From CAMLQK01 sp964654135 (lineage in GTDB: Bacteria; Patescibacteriota; Saccharimonadia; Saccharimonadales; UBA4665), in the NCBI GenBank assembly GCA_964654135.1, contig CAZZHV010000054.1:1-5046 (forward strand): 5,046 nucleotides of DNA. The letters run 5' to 3'. The notes below the pieces were generated by a model that did not search any database, was not told the origin of the DNA, and saw only the letters and a list, made by a program, of their open reading frames with translations. Both the position numbers and the translations under genes were made by a program. Position 1 is the stretch's first letter, and every line of letters starts with the position of its first letter. This document shows positions 1 through 5,046 of this stretch, one piece after another.

Positions 1-606
1 GTAAAGGTCGTTACCTTCACGGGTACGCTCACCAACACCGGCGAATACTGAGTTACCAGCGTGGAATTTCGCGATGTTGTTGATGAATTCCTGGATCAAA
101 ACGGTTTTACCAACTCCGGCACCACCAAAGAGACCAACCTTACCACCCTTAAGTACTGGACAAATAAGGTCAATAACCTTAATACCAGTCTCGAGGATCT
201 CTACGGAGCCAGCTTGCTCTTCGAGTGAAGGTGGTTGCTTGTGGATTGACGCCACTTCGTCAAAGTCGTTGCCTTCTTCGATGTTGTCAATTGGCTCACC
301 AATGACGTTGAACATGCGGCCAGAAGTCTTGTCACCAACAGGTACTGAGATAGGTGCACCAGTGTCAGCTACTGCGTCACCACGCTTAAGACCATCAGTT
401 GTAGCCAATGCGATAGTGCGTACAACGTTTTCACTGAGGTGCTGTGCTACCTCAAGAATAAGATTCTTGTTGCCAAGTGTCACGTTAAGTGCGTTGTTAA
501 TTGCAGGCAATTTGCCTTGTTTAAACTCAACGTCAACGATCACACCAACTACCTGGACAACTTGTCCAGTGGCGGTCTGTAGTTTTTCCTTTTGTGCTGT
601 TGCCAT
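1..606 (-). CDS. atpD: F1Fo ATP synthase subunit beta (3'-truncated by window edge)
   Basis: This is the catalytic subunit of the F1 head, which makes ATP from ADP and phosphate at the interface with alpha on the cytoplasmic side of the membrane. Translation from the ATG at 606 stays open for 202 codons to the left edge, so only the N-terminal ~40% of a ~460-470 residue family member is seen. The N-terminal beta-barrel domain (about residues 12-90) is followed by the nucleotide-binding domain. Walker A is GGAGVGKT at 161-168, with Lys167 and Thr168 contacting phosphates and Mg. The motif GERTREGNDLY (192-202) carries the catalytic glutamate Glu193 and Arg194, equivalent to E. coli Glu181 and Arg182. 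The start is supported by AAGGAG at 617-622, ten bases upstream, and by a normal family N-terminus. It lies 40 bases after atpG. Nothing is broken; the truncation is only the window boundary. The identification is essentially certain. Confidence 0.98.
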   Translation of the reverse strand, partial: MATAQKEKLQTATGQVVQVVGVIVDVEFKQGKLPAINNALNVTLGNKNLILEVAQHLSENVVRTIALATTDGLKRGDAVADTGAPISVPVGDKTSGRMFNVIGEPIDNIEEGNDFDEVASIHKQPPSLEEQAGSVEILETGIKVIDLICPVLKGGKVGLFGGAGVGKTVLIQEFINNIAKFHAGNSVFAGVGERTREGNDLY

Positions 607-646
607 TATTTAGTATCTCCTTGTGGGTTTTTCCCGTGTGTCATTA

Positions 647-1522
647 TCATTTCATTGCCTCTGCGCCACCGGTAATTTCGGCCAGTTCTTGTGTAATTGC
701 AGCCTGGCGGGCGTTATTGTACACAAGTGTAAGGTCTTCGATAAGGTCGGTTGCGTTATCGGTTGCGCTCTTCATGGCTAACATGCGCATTGAGTGCTCT
801 GAAGCGATTGCCTGTAAGAAGGCTTGGTAAATCTGAGCTTCGAGCAAACGCAAAGTTGCTGCGTGTAACAGTGCTTCGGCAGAAGGTTCGATGTCGGCAT
901 CTGCGCGGGCGATATCTTCTGGAAGGTCGGCTTCTTCGAAACCAGCAGGCAACAGGCGCTGCAATATAACATCCTGCTTAATTGTTGACACGAATTGCGT
1001 GTAAAGAATGTCAACTGCATCAACTTTTTCGTCAGCAAATAAGCCGACAACGGAAGTTAAGATTGGACGAAGTTGGTCGGCGTCTGGACGATCCGGCAAT
1101 TCCTGGTACACAGCTTCTGTTTCGACACCAGCGAGGCTTGATGCAGCATGAGCTGCTTTGCGGCCGATAGTTACGACAGAAGTTTTAATACCGTTCTGTT
1201 GGTCAGTGCGAGCCTCTTGGATCATGCGACGAATAACATTCGCATCGTATGCACCGGCCAAGCCAAGGTCGCTCGTGATAACAATCAGGAGACGGTTCTT
1301 GACAGGGCGTTCGGTAAAGAGACGGAATTCGCTATCATCGGCAGCCAGCTGGCGCAAACGGGTTAGGATTTCGCGAGCCAGGTTAGCATACGCGCTGGGA
1401 CCGACAACTGCTTCTTGAGCACGACGCAACTTGCTTGCAGCAACGAGCTGCATCGCACGCGTAATCTGCTTGGTGTTTTTTACCGAGCCGATGCGTCGCT
1501 TAATTTGTTGTCGACTAGCCAT
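647..1522 (-). CDS. atpG: F1Fo ATP synthase subunit gamma
   Basis: This is the central rotor shaft of F1: its coiled coil turns inside the alpha3-beta3 ring and its foot sits on the c-ring. The protein has 291 residues, normal for the family (~285-300). The N-terminal helix carries the conserved stretch QITRAMQLVAASKLRRAQ (19-36). The central Rossmann-like domain includes TSDLGLAGAYDANV (83-96). The C-terminal helix contains ITQELAEITGGAEA (276-289), which fits the PROSITE gamma signature, including the I-T-x-E opening and the late Gly-Ala. The ATG at 1522 follows the atpA stop by six bases. Its Shine-Dalgarno AAGGAG (1532-1537) is formed by the last two sense codons of atpA, at nine bases spacing, so translation is probably coupled to atpA. 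The gene ends in TGA, the only TGA stop in the window, which shows TGA is not reassigned here. Identification is certain. Confidence 0.98.
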   Translation of the reverse strand: MASRQQIKRRIGSVKNTKQITRAMQLVAASKLRRAQEAVVGPSAYANLAREILTRLRQLAADDSEFRLFTERPVKNRLLIVITSDLGLAGAYDANVIRRMIQEARTDQQNGIKTSVVTIGRKAAHAASSLAGVETEAVYQELPDRPDADQLRPILTSVVGLFADEKVDAVDILYTQFVSTIKQDVILQRLLPAGFEEADLPEDIARADADIEPSAEALLHAATLRLLEAQIYQAFLQAIASEHSMRMLAMKSATDNATDLIEDLTLVYNNARQAAITQELAEITGGAEAMK

Positions 1523-1528
1523 GGATTA

Positions 1529-3082
1529 TTACTCCTTGGCCTTTGCGGTTTTGTGACCCACGTATGAGTGAGCTACTTTTTCAGCAACCTTGAGGATGGT
1601 CTTTTCGATTTCTTCGGTTGGCTTGTCACCCTTGTTGAGGGCATCCATAACCTTACGGTGTTCGCCATCCAAAGCGCCAATGAGTTCTGCCTGAGCATCC
1701 TTCATTTTTTCGGTTGGAATGGTGTCGAAAGCACCCTTGTTAGCAGCCATTAGGGTAGCAGTCTGTTCAGCAATGCTGAGTGGCTGGTACTGTTTCTGCT
1801 TAAGAAGCTCAGTGAGGCGTTGACCACGCTCAATACTATGCTTAGTTTCTGGGTCGAGGTCAGTAGAGAACTGCGCAAATGATGCGAGTTCACGGAACTG
1901 AGCCAATGAAAGCTTAAGACCGCCAGAAACGCTCTTAACAGCCTTGGTCTGAGCAGCACCACCAACACGTGATACCGAGAGACCAACTGAAATAGCCGGG
2001 CGAATACCCTGGTAGAACAAGTTTGTCTCGAGGAAGATCTGACCGTCGGTGATAGAAATCACGTTGGTTGGAATGTATGCCGAGATGTCACCAGCCTGAG
2101 TTTCGATAATAGGAAGTGCGGTAAGTGAACCGGCACCAAGCTCATCATTAAGCTTAGCAGCACGTTCAAGAAGGCGTGAGTGCAAGTAAAAGACATCACC
2201 TGGGTACGCTTCACGGCCTGGTGGGCGGCGAAGCAATAGTGACATCTGGCGATATGCCACAGCGTGCTTAGAAAGGTCATCGAAGATGATCAAAGCGTGC
2301 TGCGCGTTATCGCGGAAGTATTCACCCATTGCAGCACCGGCGTAAGGAGCCAGGTAGAGCAGTGGAGCTGGATCTGCAGGACTAGTAGCCACAATAATGG
2401 TCTGGTCCATCACGCCTTCGCGCTTGAGGCGTTCAACGAGTGCAGCAACCTTGGAAGACTTCTGACCAACAGCAACATAGACGTTGATAACGCCAGTTTG
2501 TTGTTTGGCCTGGTTAATCATGGTGTCGATAGCGATAGAAGTCTTACCGGTTTGGCGGTCACCAATGATAAGTTCACGCTGGCCACGACCGATTGGCACC
2601 ATGGCGTCAATTGCCAAAATACCAGTCATAAGAGGTTCGTGGACTGATTTGCGGGCCATCACGCCAGGAGCAGGACGTTCGATAGCACCACGTTCTTTGG
2701 ACTTAATAGCACCCTTACCGTCAAGAGGACGGCCAAGCGGGTCAACTACGCGACCGACGAGTTCTGGACCAACAGGTACGGTCAAGACTTCACCGGTTAG
2801 GGTTACTTTGGCACCAGCTGCAACAGCGGCGTCATCACCGAGCAATACGGCACCGATTTCATCTTCAAGCAAGTTGAGCACGAAAGCGCTTACCGTACTA
2901 CCGTCGGTAGTTTCAATTTCGACAACTTCGTTATAGCCGGCAGAGCGCAAACCATAAATCCAAGCAACACCGTCACCGATACGGGTAACGATACCAGCCT
3001 CTTCGAGGCCCTTGGTGGTACGCAAGCTCTGAATAGCATCACGTAGTTCGTTTGATAGTTCTTGGATGTTCAGATCACTCAT
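1529..3082 (-). CDS. atpA: F1Fo ATP synthase subunit alpha
   Basis: This is the non-catalytic nucleotide-binding subunit of the F1 head; three copies alternate with beta and supply an arginine finger to each catalytic site. The 517 residues are complete (family ~500-550). The order is an N-terminal helix that normally binds delta (about 1-24), a beta-barrel (about 25-95), the nucleotide-binding domain with Walker A GDRQTGKT (174-181) and Walker B LIIFDD (264-269), the conserved run DLSKHAVAYRQMSLLLRRPP (269-288), then a helical C-terminal domain. SVSRVGG (369-375) holds the arginine finger Arg372. Just before it, PAISVGLSVS has Ser365 where the family signature usually has Asn/Asp/His. The ATG at 3082 is the natural start for the N-terminus, but the nearest strong Shine-Dalgarno is 16 bases away, unusually far. 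The gene lies 31 bases after atpH and ends in tandem TAA codons. Identification is certain. Confidence 0.98.
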   Translation of the reverse strand: MSDLNIQELSNELRDAIQSLRTTKGLEEAGIVTRIGDGVAWIYGLRSAGYNEVVEIETTDGSTVSAFVLNLLEDEIGAVLLGDDAAVAAGAKVTLTGEVLTVPVGPELVGRVVDPLGRPLDGKGAIKSKERGAIERPAPGVMARKSVHEPLMTGILAIDAMVPIGRGQRELIIGDRQTGKTSIAIDTMINQAKQQTGVINVYVAVGQKSSKVAALVERLKREGVMDQTIIVATSPADPAPLLYLAPYAGAAMGEYFRDNAQHALIIFDDLSKHAVAYRQMSLLLRRPPGREAYPGDVFYLHSRLLERAAKLNDELGAGSLTALPIIETQAGDISAYIPTNVISITDGQIFLETNLFYQGIRPAISVGLSVSRVGGAAQTKAVKSVSGGLKLSLAQFRELASFAQFSTDLDPETKHSIERGQRLTELLKQKQYQPLSIAEQTATLMAANKGAFDTIPTEKMKDAQAELIGALDGEHRKVMDALNKGDKPTEEIEKTILKVAEKVAHSYVGHKTAKAKE

Positions 3083-3098
3083 AGTATTTTCTCTATAA

Positions 3099-3106
3099 TC
3101 TCCTTT
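3099..3106 (-). promoter_or_regulatory. Distant ribosome binding site of atpA
   Basis: AAAGGAGA on the minus strand is a strong Shine-Dalgarno match, but it ends 16 bases before the atpA ATG at 3082, well beyond the usual 5-11. No in-frame alternative start lies closer, because a TAG in another frame and no GTG/TTG intervene usefully. A weaker purine run (AGAGAAAA) lies nearer to the ATG and might be used instead. The other genes here have spacings of 9 to 11 bases. Confidence 0.6.
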
Positions 3107-3113
3107 GCATCGA

Positions 3114-3509
3114 TTAGATGCTAGCTAATTGTTTCAGCTTTGTTCGTACACTTGCGTCAAGTTCCGCATCAGGGGTTCGGGCGACAAAGCCACCCAAAAG
3201 TTCAGGATCGGTTTGTTCAGATAGTGCAACGTCGCGAGCGCCGGTTTCGCGTGCGATTTCACGCACGATATCCTTACGCAGAGCGTCAGTTAATGGACGG
3301 GCAGTCGTTACGTCGACCAAGAGTTCGCCGCTGAGAGCATAGACTTCCCGGACGAGGTCATTCACCATGAGGTCAATATCATCATGCATATTGTTGTTGA
3401 TCATATATGCAGCCAGTGTCTTAAGCCAGTGTGCTCGGCGCTTTGGGTCTGCGACCAACTTAGCAGCAACAGTCTGGGCAATTACCCGGCGGGAAATCTT
3501 GTTGTTCAT
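3114..3509 (-). CDS. atpH: F1Fo ATP synthase subunit delta, short form
   Basis: This is the peripheral-stalk subunit at the top of F1 that ties the b dimer to the alpha N-termini and acts as part of the stator. The product has only 131 residues against ~175-180 in most bacteria. The C-terminal ~80 residues align by eye to the full C-terminal domain of E. coli delta. They include VDVTTARPLTDALRKDI (65-81) and the near-signature stretch TDPELLGGFVARTPDAELD (100-118), ending in KLKQL. The preceding ~52 residues stand in for ~98, so about 45 residues of the six-helix N-terminal domain appear to be missing, perhaps its middle helices. Operon position between atpF and atpA supports the call. The ATG at 3509 begins two bases after the atpF stop, with GAGGAG (3521-3526) inside the end of atpF, 11 bases upstream. 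The frame is open and continuous, so the shortness looks genuine, not a frameshift. Function is sure; the domain reduction is inference. Confidence 0.93.
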   Translation of the reverse strand: MNNKISRRVIAQTVAAKLVADPKRRAHWLKTLAAYMINNNMHDDIDLMVNDLVREVYALSGELLVDVTTARPLTDALRKDIVREIARETGARDVALSEQTDPELLGGFVARTPDAELDASVRTKLKQLASI

Positions 3510-3511
3510 GG

Positions 3512-4042
3512 TTACGCGCGCTCCTCTTTAAGGGCTTTCTGGATAAGTCCAGCGTCCTTCTTGGTGTCAAGCTTTTCGCTAATCACGTGTTCAGTTGCTG
3601 CTGCAACGAGGGCGATAGTGTCGTGCTTGAGTGCTTCACGTGCTTTGCGAACATCGTTCTCAAGCTGCACGCGCGCATCAGCCACAATTTGCTCAGCGCG
3701 CTGTTTTGCTTTAGCTTCTGCTTCGGCAACAATCGCACCGGCTTCTTGGTGTGAACGGGCAAGCAAGTCGTCTGCATCAGTACGGGCAGTTGCCAATACC
3801 TCTGAGACCTTAACTTCGGCTTTAGCCAATGCTGCTTGTGACTCTTGGGCTTCTTTGAGGCCTGCTTCAATCTGTTCACGACGTGTGTCGATCGACTTAA
3901 TGAGCGCAGGGTAGACAAACTTGCCCAGAATCCACACCAAAATCAGGAAGGCGATACCTTGTTCGACAAGGAGCTTCCAGTTGATACCAAGCGCCTCAAG
4001 GATGCCTGGTGAATTTGTGCTAGCTAGTATCAAATCATGCAT
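3512..4042 (-). CDS. atpF: F1Fo ATP synthase subunit b
   Basis: This is the peripheral stalk: two copies anchor in the membrane beside subunit a and reach up to delta, stopping the alpha-beta head from rotating. The product has 176 residues (family ~155-175). After a short N-terminal stretch comes one membrane segment at about 22-45 (from LLVEQGIAFLILVWILGKFV). A long charged, alanine-rich helix follows from about 48 to 155, with frequent Ala, Glu, Lys and Arg typical of the right-handed coiled coil of b; EAEAKAKQRAEQIVADAR (107-124) is characteristic. The lipid-side motif PALIKSIDTRREQIEAGL (45-62) is also typical. There is one b gene and no b' partner visible between atpE and atpH, so a homodimer is expected. 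The ATG at 4042 follows atpE by 23 bases and is preceded by a purine-rich AAGGGAAGG. The stop overlaps the translation start region of atpH. Identification is very secure. Confidence 0.97.
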   Translation of the reverse strand: MHDLILASTNSPGILEALGINWKLLVEQGIAFLILVWILGKFVYPALIKSIDTRREQIEAGLKEAQESQAALAKAEVKVSEVLATARTDADDLLARSHQEAGAIVAEAEAKAKQRAEQIVADARVQLENDVRKAREALKHDTIALVAAATEHVISEKLDTKKDAGLIQKALKEERA

Positions 4043-4052
4043 ACAGGGGAAA

Positions 4053-4061
4053 CCTTCCCTT
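4053..4061 (-). promoter_or_regulatory. Ribosome binding site of atpF, inside a small inverted repeat
   Basis: AAGGGAAGG precedes the atpF ATG (4042) by 10 bases and is the best available Shine-Dalgarno, though it lacks a perfect GGAGG. GGGAA in it can pair with TTCCC (4047-4051) across a three-base loop, giving a 5-bp hairpin between atpE and atpF that would partly hide the site. Whether it folds or matters is unknown. Confidence 0.45.
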
Positions 4062-4065
4062 GTGA

Positions 4066-4281
4066 CTACTTCAAGAACTTAATAATAAGAGCAACAACCA
4101 AACCAATGATCGCGAGGGCGTCAATGAATGACATAGCCACGATCATGAGAGTTCGGATCTTACCGATTGCTTCAGGGTTGCGGCCAGATGCCTGCATAGC
4201 ACCAAGACCAACGAGACCAAGACCGATACCACAGAAACCTGCAGCGATTGCGTAGGTCAGACCAAATGCGAGTGAATCCAT
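4066..4281 (-). CDS. atpE: F1Fo ATP synthase subunit c (proteolipid)
   Basis: This is the rotor-ring subunit that carries ions across the membrane and turns gamma. It is a 71-residue hairpin of two membrane helices (about 4-28 and 45-68) joined by a polar loop with the conserved Arg34-Asn35-Pro36. The whole RNP-to-carboxylate spacing fits the PROSITE subunit c signature. Helix 1 has the packing glycines GIGLGLVGLG (18-27). The ion-binding carboxylate in helix 2 is Asp54, in SFIDALAIIG (51-60). The residues after it are Ala-Leu, not the Ser/Thr of sodium-type rings, and the helix 1 position that holds Gln in Ilyobacter aligns to Leu21, so proton coupling is predicted. No signal peptide is present. 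The ATG at 4281 has AAGGAG (4293-4298) 11 bases upstream and follows a 54-base AT-rich gap after atpB; the gene ends in TAG. Identification is certain. Confidence 0.98.
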   Translation of the reverse strand: MDSLAFGLTYAIAAGFCGIGLGLVGLGAMQASGRNPEAIGKIRTLMIVAMSFIDALAIIGLVVALIIKFLK

Positions 4282-4292
4282 TTTATTTAATA

Positions 4293-4298
4293 CTCCTT
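4293..4298 (-). promoter_or_regulatory. Ribosome binding site of atpE
   Basis: AAGGAG lies 11 bases before the atpE ATG, within an otherwise A/T-only neighbourhood that should be unstructured. Such an open, strong site suits subunit c, which is needed in many copies (about 8-17 per complex against one a); that link is inference from known stoichiometry. Confidence 0.7.
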
Positions 4299-4310
4299 AA
4301 TTACTACTTA

Positions 4311-4319
4311 TTTATACCA
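4311..4319 (-). promoter_or_regulatory. Possible internal extended -10 promoter element before atpE
   Basis: TGGTATAAA on the minus strand resembles an extended -10 (TGn plus TATAAT with one mismatch) and lies in the AT-rich atpB-atpE gap, about 30 bases before the atpE start. No convincing -35 is found 16-18 bases upstream (TTAGTC at best). AT-rich sequence produces such matches by chance, so this is a weak candidate only. Confidence 0.18.
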
Positions 4320-4335
4320 TATATGATTTATATGA

Positions 4336-5046
4336 CTAATGCGCGGGTGATTCCATTGCCTGGCTTTCCGATTCTGTCCCATTTCCATGGGCGTCCTCGG
4401 AGCTTGGCAGTCCTAATGAAATAAACGCAATAGTCAACATAAAGAACACATAAGCCTGTACGGCACCGACAAACAGCTCCAGACAGTAGAAGGCAGGAAG
4501 AGCAATTGGTGCTGCAAAGCTTGTCAAAAACGCAATAACGCTCAAGAGGACTTCACCTCCAAAGACGTTACCAAAAATACGGAAAGCCAGGGCGGCGGTA
4601 CGGGAAAATTCAGCGATAAGCTCGAGGAAACCTTCGAAGGCGTGCATTGGGTCTTTGATTGGGTTGTGGATATAGCGACCGATGTTACCCATAAAACCAC
4701 GACGCTTAATAGCCCAAATTTGGACAGTGGTCATCGAAATAATTGCCAAAGCCAATGTTGTGTTAAGGTCGGCTGCAACGCCACGGAAGAGTTCGTGACC
4801 GTGCCATGATACAGAACCGACTACCGGCAGAATGCCAAGCCAGTTATTGATCATAAAGAACAGCATAAGAGTAACTGCTAGCGGCAAAATCTTGCGAGCA
4901 GTATGTTTGTCGCCGATAACTTCTACGGCTGTGTCGTACAGATTTTCGAACAGCCAAACAACAGCGTGAACGAGTCGGCTACGGCTACCAGAGCGAACAC
5001 CAGCCACAACGCGAAATAGAATTGCGACAAGAATAAGCGTACCGAT
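4336..5046 (-). CDS. atpB: F1Fo ATP synthase subunit a (5'-truncated by window edge)
   Basis: This is the stator membrane subunit that forms the two half-channels through which ions reach and leave the c-ring. The frame is open to the right edge, giving 236 visible codons; the first ones (IGTLILVAILFRV) are hydrophobic and look like the end of the first membrane helix, so the true start is outside the window. A GTG at 5007 would cut that helix and is not the start. Numbering from the edge, the ADLNTTLALAIIS stretch (92-104) and the late helices are typical. The essential Arg is Arg156 in LAFRIFGNVFGGE (153-165), equivalent to E. coli Arg210. Glu165 and Gln197 match E. coli Glu219 and Gln252, while Glu190 sits where E. 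coli has His245. A polar, acidic tail of about 20 residues (SSEDAHGNG onward) follows the last membrane helix. The gene ends in TAG. It is first of the visible operon genes. Confidence 0.97.
   Translation of the reverse strand: MGTLILVAILFRVVAGVRSGSRSRLVHAVVWLFENLYDTAVEVIGDKHTARKILPLAVTLMLFFMINNWLGILPVVGSVSWHGHELFRGVAADLNTTLALAIISMTTVQIWAIKRRGFMGNIGRYIHNPIKDPMHAFEGFLELIAEFSRTAALAFRIFGNVFGGEVLLSVIAFLTSFAAPIALPAFYCLELFVGAVQAYVFFMLTIAFISLGLPSSEDAHGNGTESESQAMESPAH

Noticed and set aside
74..613. A 179-codon plus-strand open frame
   Set aside because: It lies antisense to the well-identified atpD coding sequence, has a serine/threonine/proline-rich composition typical of a reverse-strand shadow, and no family resemblance.
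607..646. Possible hairpin GGG-AAAAA-CCC in the atpG-atpD gap as a terminator
   Set aside because: Only three base pairs form, the flanking bases mismatch, and no T tract follows on the coding strand; atpD needs read-through.
2484..2936. A 150-codon plus-strand open frame within atpA
   Set aside because: It is antisense to the conserved alpha nucleotide-binding region, rich in Ser/Pro/Arg, and has no plausible product.
3093..3110. A five-codon mini-ORF (ATG CAA AGG AGA TTA TAG) just before atpA
   Set aside because: Its ATG has no ribosome binding site of its own and its codons are just the atpA Shine-Dalgarno region; likely chance.
3384..3914. A 176-codon plus-strand open frame opposite atpF
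   Set aside because: Its Ser/Ala-rich translation simply mirrors the Ala/Glu/Lys-rich coiled coil of subunit b on the other strand.
4336..5007. GTG at 5007 as the start of atpB
   Set aside because: The frame remains open upstream to the window edge and encodes hydrophobic residues fitting the first membrane helix, so the true start is further upstream.

Overview
The window is a stretch of an F-type (F1Fo) ATP synthase operon, entirely on the minus strand. In transcription order (right to left) it holds atpB (subunit a, 5' end cut by the right edge), atpE (c), atpF (b), atpH (delta), atpA (alpha), atpG (gamma) and atpD (beta, 3' end cut by the left edge). This is the canonical bacterial order B-E-F-H-A-G-D. 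The next gene would normally be atpC (epsilon), which would lie off the left edge. No other genes, RNA genes, mobile elements, repeats or CRISPR were found.

The genes are tightly packed, with gaps of 54, 23, 2, 31, 6 and 40 bases in reading order, and most starts have a good Shine-Dalgarno sequence. This suggests one transcript and possible translational coupling at F-H and A-G. No operon promoter or terminator lies in the window. The only weak promoter candidate is an extended -10-like sequence in the AT-rich atpB-atpE gap. Stop codons are TAG, TAG, TAA, TAA, TAA and TGA. TGA therefore acts as a stop (atpG) and no gene has an in-frame TGA, which argues against recoded lineages such as Gracilibacteria/SR1 or mollicutes.

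The products assemble into one machine. Subunits a, b and the c-ring form the membrane Fo motor. Delta and b form the peripheral stalk. Alpha and beta form the catalytic head, and gamma is the rotor shaft. All key functional residues that can be checked are present: Walker A in alpha and beta, the catalytic Glu in beta, the arginine finger in alpha, the essential Arg in a and the carboxylate in c. The c subunit looks proton-coupled rather than sodium-coupled.

The organism is a bacterium with standard or near-standard genetic code. The protein flavour (short delta subunit, phrasing of subunits a and alpha) resembles Candidate Phyla Radiation/Patescibacteria, perhaps Saccharibacteria; this is an impression from memory, not a search result. 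This is a conserved housekeeping locus and I see no undescribed system. The points most worth a second look are the delta subunit of only 131 residues, the Asp (not Glu) carboxylate in c, and a few off-consensus residues in a and alpha.
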